Of a stretch of 20,712 nt of DNA, positions 9,223 to 16,091 are shown piece after piece. The DNA lies in the NCBI GenBank assembly GCA_903850725.1, contig CAINMG010000090.1, positions 1 through 20,712 of the forward strand, written 5' to 3'. The DNA is from Candidatus Staskawiczbacteria bacterium (GTDB lineage Bacteria; Patescibacteriota; Minisyncoccia; Minisyncoccales; Staskawiczbacteraceae). Under the pieces are notes generated by a model. It was not told the origin of the DNA. It was given only the letters and a program-made list of their open reading frames with translations, and made no database searches. The first letter of the stretch is position 1. Each line of letters starts with the position of its first letter. Position numbers and translations under genes: made by a program.

Positions 9223-10776
9223 TTATTTTATTTCAAAGCCAATACTTTTTAAATTTTTCTTTATTCTCTCCTCCAATTCTTTTGATTTTTCAAATTGTCC
9301 GGATAACTCTTTTGTAAGGTTTGCCATTTTATCTTCAAAAACTCCTTCATCCTCATCCACATAATCACTGCCCACATACCTGCCCGGAGTTAAAACAAAA
9401 CCGTTCTTTTCAACCTCCTCAATTTTTGATGCCCTGCAAAAACCTTTTACATCTTCATATTTTCCACCAATAGTTCTCCAAGCATGATATGTCCCAGAAA
9501 TTTTATTTAAATCTTCTTCTGTTAATTCTCTGTTTTTCCTTGTTACCATTGTGCCCATTTTTCTGGCATCAATAAACAAAATTTCGTCGTGCCTGTTTCT
9601 AAATTTATGATCATATCTATCACGAGAAACAAACCACAAACAAACTGGAATTGGAACTGTATAAAATAGTTGTGTTGGCATAGCCACAATACAATCAACC
9701 AATCCTGCTTTTATTAAATTCTTTCTAATTTCTCCCTCACCTGAAGTGTTTGATGACAAAGATCCATTTGCCAAAACAAAACCAGCAATACCATTTGGAT
9801 CAAGATGATGAATCATATGCTGAATCCATGCATAATTTGCATTTCCTGCTGGCGGTATTCCATATTTCCACCTCACATCATCTTTCAATCTTTCCCCTCC
9901 CCAATCACTAATATTGAACGGAGGGTTAGCTAAAATGTAGCTTGCTTTAAGGTCTTTATGCAAATCATTGTGAAAACTATCTGCATTTTGTGCGCCCAAA
10001 TTTCCCTCAATACCCCTTATAGCTAAATTCATTTTACAAAGTCGCCATGTAGTTGGGTTTGATTCTTGTCCATAAATTGCCAAGTCCGCAGTGTTTCCTC
10101 CGTGAGCTTCCACAAATTTTTCACTTTGCACAAACATTCCTCCACTACCACAGCATGGGTCATATACTCTGCCTTTAAATGGCTCAATCATTTGCACCAA
10201 TAACTTTACAACTGATTGTGGTGTAAAAAATTCTCCTCCTCCCTTGCCTTCTGCTCCGGCAAACCTACCCAAGAAATATTCATAAATCCTGCCTAAAATA
10301 TCCTTACTTCTGCTTGCTTTGTCTCCAACAGTAATAGTGCTAATTAAATCAATTAATTCGCCAAGTCTGGCTTTGTCTAAATCTGGTTTTGCATAATCTT
10401 TTGAAAGCACACCTTTTAAATTTGGGTTATCTTTTTCAATACTAATCATTGCATCATCAATTATTTTTCCAATTTCCGGTTTCTTTGCATTTATTTTTAT
10501 ATATTCCCATCTGGCTTTTTGTGGCACCCAAAACACATTTTCAGCAAGATACGCATCTTTATCTTCTTCTTGGCCTTCATAATATTCTGGATCTTTTTTT
10601 ATTTTATTTACAACTTCCTCAAATGAATCAGAAATGTATTTTAAAAATATCAAACCCAAAACCACATGCTTATATTCAGCAGGGTCCATATTGTTTCGCA
10701 TTTTATCAGCTGCCGCCCAAAGTGTTTCTTCAAACCCCACATCAGCCGAATTTTGTTTTTTAGCTTGTTTTACCAT
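9223..10776 (-). CDS. hsdM: Type I restriction-modification DNA methyltransferase subunit
   Basis: HsdM of 517 residues, the usual length, is an adenine-N6 methyltransferase using S-adenosylmethionine. The N-terminal helical domain (FEETLWAAADKMR, about 15-27) is typical. The catalytic domain has GEFFTPQSVVKLL at 181-193, the SAM-binding DPCCGSGGM at 207-215 and the catalytic NPPF at 284-287. The C-terminus is coiled-coil-like (LEERIKKNLKSIG), the usual contact with HsdS. It is the first gene of the operon, and only a 90-bp promoter region separates it from the divergent regulator. There is no strong Shine-Dalgarno and the predicted leader is very short. All motifs are intact, so self-protection should be functional. 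Confidence 0.97.
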   Translation of the reverse strand: MVKQAKKQNSADVGFEETLWAAADKMRNNMDPAEYKHVVLGLIFLKYISDSFEEVVNKIKKDPEYYEGQEEDKDAYLAENVFWVPQKARWEYIKINAKKPEIGKIIDDAMISIEKDNPNLKGVLSKDYAKPDLDKARLGELIDLISTITVGDKASRSKDILGRIYEYFLGRFAGAEGKGGGEFFTPQSVVKLLVQMIEPFKGRVYDPCCGSGGMFVQSEKFVEAHGGNTADLAIYGQESNPTTWRLCKMNLAIRGIEGNLGAQNADSFHNDLHKDLKASYILANPPFNISDWGGERLKDDVRWKYGIPPAGNANYAWIQHMIHHLDPNGIAGFVLANGSLSSNTSGEGEIRKNLIKAGLVDCIVAMPTQLFYTVPIPVCLWFVSRDRYDHKFRNRHDEILFIDARKMGTMVTRKNRELTEEDLNKISGTYHAWRTIGGKYEDVKGFCRASKIEEVEKNGFVLTPGRYVGSDYVDEDEGVFEDKMANLTKELSGQFEKSKELEERIKKNLKSIGFEIK

Positions 10777-10796
10777 AAATTTTTATTTATAATGTA

Positions 10797-10825
10797 TTAT
10801 TAAAGCTTACTCTTTTTCAAGTCAA
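10797..10825 (-). promoter_or_regulatory. Candidate sigma70-type promoter of the hsdM operon
   Basis: Read on the minus strand, TTGACT (10820-10825) followed after 17 bp by TAATAA (10797-10802) gives a good -35 and a weak -10, ending about 20 nt before the hsdM ATG. The transcript would have only a short leader. The assignment rests on motif and spacing alone. Confidence 0.4.
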
Positions 10826-10833
10826 GTTTCAAG
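10815..10833 (+). promoter_or_regulatory. Candidate operator: TTTCAAG direct repeats over the hsdM -35 box
   Basis: TTTCAAG occurs at 10815-10821 and again at 10827-10833, with a further TCAAG between them (10822-10826). The 12-bp period is close to one helical turn. The proposed hsdM -35 hexamer lies inside this block. Winged-helix regulators of the OmpR type bind tandem direct repeats of this kind, so the divergent 236-aa regulator is the natural candidate ligand. This is inference. Confidence 0.35.
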
Positions 10834-10866
10834 ATATTAAAAATACAACTGGAAAAATAAAATATT

Positions 10867-11577
10867 ATGGCGAATCTATCTCTTAAGGATCAAATCGTAT
10901 TAGATGTTCTAAAACAACTTGAATATCGCTGTGATAGTTTTTTGTTACAGAAAAGAGAAAAGATGGATAAAAATAATCCTTTAAAAATTACAGCAGGAGA
11001 TATTGAACTAACTACAGCTTTTGATAAAATAGAAAAAATATATGATGTAGAAAAATATTTACAAAATGAAGGATTAGATATTTTGATAACATTTGATTTT
11101 CAAAACGACATTTTGCTTGCATTTATAGACGATTATCACCCCTCAGAAGATTCCGTGAAAATTGGAGAAATTCGAGGAAAAAACATTGAATCAATTTTAG
11201 AAAAAATTAAAGATATGATTTATAGAATTGAAGCCATGCAAAAAAGAGAAACTCAAGAAATTCGTGTGCTTACTTGCAATGGACTAAAATTTGATTTAAA
11301 CAGTGGAGACGTATCTTACGGGAAAACTAAAACAAATTTTAAACCAGAAGATGATGGTTACAAGTTATTATCAGCCCTAATGAAAAAGCCTAACATTAGA
11401 ATTAGCTATGAGGAAATAAATAAAGCACTTGGAAAAAATGAAAATTCTAAAAAAGATGATAGAGACATAAGTTTTATTATCAGAAATATAAGAAAAAAAA
11501 TGGGTATTGGCAAGAATAATGGAGGCAATAAAAATATTTTTATACCTTGCAATGGCTATCGGATAGAATGTAAATAA
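10867..11577 (+). CDS. Transcriptional regulator with C-terminal OmpR/PhoB-type winged helix
   Basis: The 236-residue protein is transcribed away from hsdM across a shared 90-bp promoter region. Its C-terminal half (about 137-236) looks like a winged-helix DNA-binding domain: VLTCNGLKFDLNSGDV for the first strands, then YKLLSALMKKPNIRISYEEI, then DRDISFIIRNIRKKMG as the recognition helix, ending in the FIPCNGYRIEC wing. The N-terminal half is not a recognisable receiver domain; it has a strand-rich middle (LDILITFDFQNDILLAFIDD) and a helix (ESILEKIKDMIYRIEAM) that may dimerise. The position suggests control of the restriction-modification operon, the job of C proteins in other systems, though it is not of the C-protein fold. 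No clear Shine-Dalgarno precedes the ATG. A strong terminator follows. Confidence 0.75.
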   Translation: MANLSLKDQIVLDVLKQLEYRCDSFLLQKREKMDKNNPLKITAGDIELTTAFDKIEKIYDVEKYLQNEGLDILITFDFQNDILLAFIDDYHPSEDSVKIGEIRGKNIESILEKIKDMIYRIEAMQKRETQEIRVLTCNGLKFDLNSGDVSYGKTKTNFKPEDDGYKLLSALMKKPNIRISYEEINKALGKNENSKKDDRDISFIIRNIRKKMGIGKNNGGNKNIFIPCNGYRIECK

Positions 11578-11596
11578 AAAAAATAAAAAATGCATG

Positions 11597-11625
11597 AAAC
11601 ACCTTTGGCAAGGGTGTTTTTGTTT
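11597..11625 (+). terminator. Rho-independent terminator after the regulator gene
   Basis: AAACACC (11597-11603) pairs with GGTGTTT (11613-11619) across a 9-nt loop, followed by a T-rich tail (TTTTTGTTT). It lies 20 bp after the regulator stop. Confidence 0.8.
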
Positions 11626-11629
11626 GCAA

Positions 11630-11804
11630 CAATTTATCAACTTTTTATCAACATTTTTCCGTGGTAAGAAAATCAATGAAAAAGTAAAATGGATATATGG
11701 AAAATCAAAAATTTAAAAAAAATAGAAGAGGTAAAAAAAGATGTCGCCCACCACCCTATCTTTTAATATGCAAGGAAATTTATAATTAACAAATTTTAAA
11801 AAAT
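11630..11804. other. AT-rich gap before the replication gene
   Basis: No convincing gene lies here. It contains one C-rich patch (CGCCCACCACCC, about 11743-11754) that stands out from the A-rich background, and a purine-rich AAGGAAA too far upstream to serve the 11805 start. It may hold the promoter of the replication gene, but no confident -35/-10 pair was found. Confidence 0.4.
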
Positions 11805-14042
11805 ATGGAAAAATTTAAAACGAACCTTGACTGGGCATTGTACTACCAAAGTATTGGCTTAAGTATCATCCCAACAAGGAAGAACAAAAAATCTTTGATA
11901 AATTGGAAGCCATATCAAGGAAGATGTGCAACCACAGAAGAAATAAAAAAGTGGTGGGAAATATGGCCAAATGCAAATCCTGCACTTGTTACAGGAAAAA
12001 TTTCAGGTGTCGTAGCACTTGATATAGACATAAAACACAATCGAACCTCAAAAGAATTTGATATACCAAAAACAGCTTGTGCAAGGTCTGGCAACGGTGG
12101 AGAACACTTCTTCTTTAGGCATCCCGCTGGTAAAATTATTAAAACTAGCGATGCTATTAGTGGAAATGGAATCGATTCTCGTGGAGATGGTGGCTATATT
12201 TTACTTGCACCATCTATAAATGAAAAAGGTGGTAAATACGAATGGATTTTACAACTAGAAAAAGATAATCTTGCAGAAATGCCAGAATGGTTTGAAAAAC
12301 TAACTAACACTGCATACAAAAATGGATCACAGGCTAATATAGAGAAAAAATGGCTAAAAGGCAAAGATGGCACTTCTGAAGGGTCAAGAAATAGCACGGC
12401 GGCTTCTATGTCTGGCGTTATCTTGTCTTCTACTAGACCGGAATTATCGGAGAGCATAGGTTGGGAACAGTTACAGATCTGGAATAAAAAAAATGAAAAA
12501 CCACTTTCCGATGCAGAATTACGAAATACGTGGGAGAGTATAAAAAAATATCACAAAAGTGGCAAAACAAACCAAACTGATGGTTTAGTTGAAAATTTGC
12601 TAAGAAGAGAAAATATAATCTTGTTCCACGATCAACTTGGCGACGAATATATTTCTTTAGATGTTGACGGACACCAAGAAATTTGGGCATGTAGAAGTAA
12701 GGCCATAAAAAAATGGCTATCGAGAGAAATATATAAAACTTGCAAAAAAATGCCGAGCTCAGAGATTATCAAAAATATTACATCTCTTTTGGCGGGCATA
12801 GCATGCTTTGATGGCCAGAAGTTTGAATTGCAAAATAGAATAACATGGCATGACAATGAGCTCTGGTATGACTTAACGAATGAAAGCTGGCAGGCAATAA
12901 GAATAACCGGTGATAGTTGGGAGCTCGTAGATAAGCCACCGATTATCTTTAAACGCTACCCTCACAACAAACCGCAAATAACTCCATCCGTGAATGGCAA
13001 TGCAAATCTGTTTTTGAACTATGTAAACATTACCAATGCAGAGCATCGCTTACTTCTTATGGTGTTTTTGATCAGTTGCTTTATACCAGGATTTCCGCAT
13101 GTCATGTCAGTGATTTTTGGACCTCAGGGGTCAAGTAAATCTACGCTAGCAAAAATTATAAGAAGAATTATTGACCCTTCCTTGATTGATGTTGCCAGCT
13201 TCCCGCACAGCCAAAGAGAACTCGTGCAAGCACTTGCCCATCATTACTTTTTATTCTTTGACAATGTTTCCTATATTTCTGAGGAGCAGTCTGACACACT
13301 TTGTAAAGCCGTTACTGGTGGCGGACACGTAAAAAGGGAGCTATATGAAAATGACGAGGACATAATCTACAATTTTATGCGATGCCTCGGCCTCAATGGC
13401 ATTAACCTTGTTACAACTCGCCCAGATCTCTTAGAAAGAAGCTTATTAATTGAACTTGAAAGGATAGAACCAGAAAACAGGAAAACTGAAAAAGAAATCT
13501 ACGAAAATTTTGAAAAAGACCTGCCAGCTATTTTAGGAGGGGTCTTTGATGTGCTTGTGAAAGTGCTAAAGATACAGCCAACCATAAAGTTGAATTCCCA
13601 TTATAGAATGGCAGATTGGGCGTTGTGGGGCTGTGCGATAGCTGAAGCTCTTGGGCACACAAAAGAGGAGTTCCTTAATGCCTATCAAAATAATACTGTT
13701 CGGCAAACGGAAATGCTTTTGAATGACAATGTAGTTGCCACTGCAATTATGGGCTTTATGAACGGTAAGAAGGAATGGGAGAGCACGCCAACAGAATTAT
13801 TTAGGAAACTATCAAATCATGCGGTTTTTGGCAATATCGATACAACAGAAAAATATTGGCCAAAAGGCGCTAATTCCTTATCACGTAAATTGAACGAACT
13901 CAGCTCGCCTTTGAAAGAAATGAACATCTTTGTTTCCATTAGCACAACGGGGACGAAAAGGTTTATAAAAATTATAAACAAAAACGTACCAAATACTGAC
14001 GAAACTTACGATTCTGACGATGTTTCCGCAGAATTGACATAA
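11805..14042 (+). CDS. PrimPol-helicase replication protein of a mobile element
   Basis: This 745-residue protein combines primase-polymerase and helicase functions, as in replication initiators of plasmids, phages and integrative elements. The N-terminal bifunctional primase/polymerase domain (about 8-165) shows ALDIDIK at 71-77 with the catalytic Asp pair (73, 75), SGNGGEHFFF at 95-104 with the conserved His, and GIDSRGDGGYILLAPS at 122-137. A PriCT-1-like segment (SEGSRNSTAASM, then PLSDAELRNTWES) occupies about 190-250. The C-terminal ATPase has Walker A GPQGSSKST at 439-447, Walker B FLFFDN at 482-487 and TTRPDLLERSLLIEL at 537-551 with a likely arginine finger. No motif is missing. It would unwind and prime the element's own DNA. 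No partner Rep protein is nearby, so it probably acts alone with host polymerase. Confidence 0.9.
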   Translation: MEKFKTNLDWALYYQSIGLSIIPTRKNKKSLINWKPYQGRCATTEEIKKWWEIWPNANPALVTGKISGVVALDIDIKHNRTSKEFDIPKTACARSGNGGEHFFFRHPAGKIIKTSDAISGNGIDSRGDGGYILLAPSINEKGGKYEWILQLEKDNLAEMPEWFEKLTNTAYKNGSQANIEKKWLKGKDGTSEGSRNSTAASMSGVILSSTRPELSESIGWEQLQIWNKKNEKPLSDAELRNTWESIKKYHKSGKTNQTDGLVENLLRRENIILFHDQLGDEYISLDVDGHQEIWACRSKAIKKWLSREIYKTCKKMPSSEIIKNITSLLAGIACFDGQKFELQNRITWHDNELWYDLTNESWQAIRITGDSWELVDKPPIIFKRYPHNKPQITPSVNGNANLFLNYVNITNAEHRLLLMVFLISCFIPGFPHVMSVIFGPQGSSKSTLAKIIRRIIDPSLIDVASFPHSQRELVQALAHHYFLFFDNVSYISEEQSDTLCKAVTGGGHVKRELYENDEDIIYNFMRCLGLNGINLVTTRPDLLERSLLIELERIEPENRKTEKEIYENFEKDLPAILGGVFDVLVKVLKIQPTIKLNSHYRMADWALWGCAIAEALGHTKEEFLNAYQNNTVRQTEMLLNDNVVATAIMGFMNGKKEWESTPTELFRKLSNHAVFGNIDTTEKYWPKGANSLSRKLNELSSPLKEMNIFVSISTTGTKRFIKIINKNVPNTDETYDSDDVSAELT

Positions 14043-14076
14043 TATACCTACGCCAAAAAAAATAATTATCAGAACG

Positions 14077-14101
14077 TTTACAATACTGTTTATATTGTAA
14101 A
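14077..14101. repeat. Inverted repeat, 9-bp arms, just after the replication gene
   Basis: TTTACAATA (14077-14085) and TATTGTAAA (14093-14101) are perfect inverted copies around the 7-bp spacer CTGTTTA. There is no T tail and a real terminator follows, so a protein-binding site is more likely than a terminator. A partition site, replication operator or origin element is possible but unproven. Confidence 0.6.
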
Positions 14102-14125
14102 TATCGTAATAACAACCTGACTTCT

Positions 14126-14160
14126 AAGCCCACGTTTGCTCAAAAATGGGCTTTTTGTTT
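14126..14160 (+). terminator. Rho-independent terminator after the PrimPol gene
   Basis: AAGCCCA (14126-14132) pairs with TGGGCTT (14147-14153) over a 14-nt loop and runs into TTTGTTTTG. It ends the replication gene transcript. Confidence 0.8.
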
Positions 14161-14280
14161 TGATTTTTTTCGCTCCTACAGCTGGATTCCCTATTTTTAC
14201 CCTATATACAGAGTTTGCAATGACCTAAACCAATCTTCAATTTTTACAAAAAACACTAAATCTATTGGGTTTGTCAGAAT

Positions 14281-14823
14281 TTATTGAGATTTGATTATTT
14301 CAAGCAGATTATTAGATTTCTTTAATATGTTATTTAATCCAGCTTTCTTACAACTTTCCAAATATCGGCTATATCTTTTAGTATATTTTCCTTTGTAGAA
14401 AATCCTAGAAATTTTGGCCCTTTTATCCATAAGTTTTATTTCTTTCTCAAAATTGCTTATTGAAATTCCTGCAATAGATCTTGGATTATAAATTGATGAC
14501 CTGTACCTTAACCCTTGGCAAAAACGACATTTGAATTTACCTGTGCCGGGAATTGAATATAATTTTTTAACTCTTCTAGTACACGAGCAATTGAAAAATG
14601 CCACTTTCCCAAAAGTTAGATCAAACCATTCTATATTAAATATTTGTAGCTCCTTACCACCCACGCTTAAATATATTGTTTCTGGATTTTCTGAATCATT
14701 CGCCCAGCAATCAAGAATCGGCCGACTATCGTCCTTTCCTTTTTGTTTTGCGTTCCTAAAGAAATTAATAATTTCTTTTGGGGTAATTTTGACGCATTCT
14801 TCAATAAAGTAATAACTTTTCAT
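14281..14823 (-). CDS. Small zinc-ribbon-like Cys protein of mobile elements, function unknown
   Basis: From the ATG at 14823 the protein has 180 residues. Its core reads GKVAFFNCSCTRRVKKLY (Cys79, Cys81), then KFKCRFCQGLRYRSS (Cys99, Cys102): a likely four-cysteine zinc site followed by a Tyr/Arg/Ser-rich segment. Uncharacterised proteins with the pattern C-x-C-G-RRV-KLY ... C-x2-C-x-L-x-YRS are scattered in phage and mobile regions; this looks like a divergent member. The C-terminus is rich in Lys and Arg, fitting nucleic-acid binding. The frame stays open upstream to a GTG at 15006 (241 residues) preceded by an AGGAGG-like site. I prefer the shorter form because the extra 61 residues look unlike folded protein, but the longer one cannot be excluded. 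It is transcribed opposite to its neighbours. Confidence 0.6.
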   Translation of the reverse strand: MKSYYFIEECVKITPKEIINFFRNAKQKGKDDSRPILDCWANDSENPETIYLSVGGKELQIFNIEWFDLTFGKVAFFNCSCTRRVKKLYSIPGTGKFKCRFCQGLRYRSSIYNPRSIAGISISNFEKEIKLMDKRAKISRIFYKGKYTKRYSRYLESCKKAGLNNILKKSNNLLEIIKSQ

Positions 14824-15158
14824 ATTTCTATAATAACATAGTCCTTTTTTTATCTTGACCACAATTGTTTTTTTAGTAGAAAAAAATTTTAGCTGAACCG
14901 AAATCCGATTCAAAAGGGGTCCCATTTTTTTTAAAAAACCTTCGGCAGTCCGTGAGGGTTCCCAACCATACCTCCTTTTTTTATTTTTTGAAGTTAACCA
15001 AACCACCCCCAGTGCCCCTCCTATCTTTATTTTTAAATTGTTTTTTATTTCCTAATTGAGCCTATAAAGAAGTTTTAGCTTTTATTATCACGACTTAATG
15101 CAGCGGAATAAAAATATATTTAAGCCAAAATTATTTCAAATGCTTTGGTCGAAGCATT
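14824..15158. other. Intergenic stretch with GC-rich patches
   Basis: This 335-bp stretch contains GC-rich islands unlike the surrounding AT-rich DNA: an imperfect dyad GAACCGAAATCCGATTC (near 14893-14909), GGGGTCCC (near 14917-14924), GGCAGTCCGTGAGGGTTCCC (14944-14963) and a C-rich run (about 15001-15022). No RNA gene could be folded by eye. It could be a protein-binding or attachment region or the remains of an older gene end. It may also be the 5' part of the minus-strand gene if that uses the GTG start at 15006. Confidence 0.35.
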
Positions 15159-15159
15159 T
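15138..15159 (+). promoter_or_regulatory. Hairpin at the start of the SymE-like gene
   Basis: AAATGCTT (15138-15145) and AAGCATTT (15152-15159) form an 8-bp stem with a 6-nt loop. An alternative pairing uses GCCAAAA (15124-15130) with TTTTGGC (15157-15163). It ends about 20 nt before the ATG at 15180 and touches the in-frame TTG at 15159, so it could control translation or be an operator. Confidence 0.5.
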
Positions 15160-15179
15160 TGGCATATATCTTAAATTTT

Positions 15180-15362
15180 ATGGAAAGAGTTAATAAAATT
15201 AGTTATGAGAACCGATTTAATCGGTTTAGAGATCTGCCAACAGCGCCAAAGCTGATTCTCGCTAATCATTTTATAAAAAGGATCAGTGGTTTTGGTGTTG
15301 GCGAACGAGTACGAGTCGAATATTCGCAAAACAAAATTATAATTTCAAAATTAACTAAATAA
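15180..15362 (+). CDS. SymE-like / AbrB-fold small protein
   Basis: This 60-residue protein (67 if the in-frame TTG at 15159 is used) carries the compact SymE pattern: a short basic N-terminus, then PKLILANHFIKRISGFGVGE followed by RVRVEYSQNKIIISKL. In SymE-type proteins, P-x-I-x-L-x-(G)-x-W/F-L-x-x-x-GF-x-x-G-x-x-V-x-V-x-x-x-x-x-x-I-x-I forms a swapped-hairpin AbrB-like fold. Known SymE is an SOS-induced toxin that condenses the nucleoid or affects RNA in E. coli. Here it could equally be a DNA-binding regulator of the element. The next gene starts 6 bp after the stop, suggesting a two-gene unit. I chose ATG because the TTG lies inside the hairpin. Confidence 0.65.
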   Translation: MERVNKISYENRFNRFRDLPTAPKLILANHFIKRISGFGVGERVRVEYSQNKIIISKLTK

Positions 15363-15368
15363 AAAAAT

Positions 15369-15605
15369 ATGAATATTTTTCCAATTTTAAAAGATTCAGA
15401 TGAAAACGAGGCTTTTAGTGAAATCCTCGGCTATCAAGTTTTAGATGAAAAAGGCAATATTTTGGCTCGTGGCGAAGACATGGATGAATGCAGGGAAATA
15501 GCTTTGATTGCTATGTATCTAGCCGAGTGTAATGAGGCCACCTCAAAGAAAATAACCTTACACCCAAAACTCTTGAATAAGAAGGTTGCCCAAGGTTGCA
15601 AATAG
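15369..15605 (+). CDS. Small acidic protein, unknown, paired with the SymE-like gene
   Basis: The 78 residues are not from a family I recognise. The N-terminal two thirds are acidic (KDSDENEAFSEI; RGEDMDECREI) with a strand-like YQVLDEKGNILARG, followed by a helix rich in Ala, Leu and Met (IALIAMYLAECNEA) and a basic tail. It begins 6 bp after the SymE-like stop, so both are probably on one transcript. A small acidic protein beside a small basic one would fit an antitoxin-toxin or regulator pair, but nothing else in the sequence supports this. No Shine-Dalgarno is visible, only an A-rich leader. Confidence 0.55.
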   Translation: MNIFPILKDSDENEAFSEILGYQVLDEKGNILARGEDMDECREIALIAMYLAECNEATSKKITLHPKLLNKKVAQGCK

Positions 15606-15681
15606 CCAAAAGATGAAATGGGACTATTGTATGATTAAGATGCTAAGTAGAGTTTTAAATATTATAAAAAGTCGACTTGAG

Positions 15682-15737
15682 AAAGAAGCAGTGAGGCCTC
15701 TCTTAGCAGTGAGAATACCTCTCACTGCTTCTTTTTC
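15682..15737 (+). terminator. Long hairpin with two competing 5' arms: terminator or attenuator
   Basis: AAAGAAGCAGTGAG (15682-15695) is an exact inverted copy of CTCACTGCTTCTTT (15721-15734), followed by TTC. Between them AGCAGTGAG occurs a second time (15705-15713) and can pair with CTCACTGCT (15721-15729) across a 7-nt loop. Two mutually exclusive stems therefore share one 3' arm. The site lies between the small acidic gene and the 99-aa gene, so it may simply end the first unit or may switch read-through into the recombinase unit. Confidence 0.75.
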
Positions 15738-15766
15738 GTCATATTAACCTAATATTATTTAAAACT

Positions 15767-16066
15767 ATGCAAAAGAAAAATATAACAAATACATTATCAT
15801 TATTTGTTTTTGACTCAATCATTGTTTCAGAAAGCTGGGTCAGAGTTGAGATTGCAACCATACGAATCTACGACAATGGCTATATTTATTTTGGTCAAAA
15901 AGAAATAGCCAAACTTCGAGAGGTTCTGCGTGCTTCAATTAAAAACTACGCAGATTGCCTTTCCGATGACGACATAGAAGAATTTGGCAACTCTATGCTA
16001 CAAGCCACGGCAGTTATACTCAAAGCAAAATACTCTAGCAGAAAATCACAACTGGAATCAAAATAA
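15767..16066 (+). CDS. Unknown 99-aa protein upstream of the recombinase
   Basis: I do not recognise this protein. It has a beta-like first half (LSLFVFDSIIVSES; VRVEIATIRIYDNGYIYFG) and a helical second half (KEIAKLREVLRASIKNYADC, then EEFGNSMLQATAVILKAKY). It ends 25 bp before the recombinase ATG in the same direction, so it may be co-expressed. The position suggests an accessory such as a directionality factor or a regulator, but it lacks an obvious helix-turn-helix. The start ATG directly follows an AT-rich leader after the large hairpin. Confidence 0.55.
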   Translation: MQKKNITNTLSLFVFDSIIVSESWVRVEIATIRIYDNGYIYFGQKEIAKLREVLRASIKNYADCLSDDDIEEFGNSMLQATAVILKAKYSSRKSQLESK

Positions 16067-16091
16067 AATTATTATTAACTATTTTAAAAAT

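Noticed and set aside
11689..11766. A 25-codon ATG frame ending DVAHHPIF before the PrimPol gene
   Set aside because: Very short, no ribosome-binding site, and the C-rich patch that gives the His pair is more likely a DNA feature. Kept only as part of the gap description.
14220..14275. AAACCAAT ... ATTGGGTTT imperfect inverted repeat
   Set aside because: The arms need a bulge and are far apart in AT-rich DNA; no T run follows on either strand, so chance is the simpler explanation.
15984..16091. Upstream extension of the recombinase frame
   Set aside because: It overlaps the end of the 99-aa gene in another frame and adds residues before the standard catalytic-domain start; the ATG at 16092 fits the family better.
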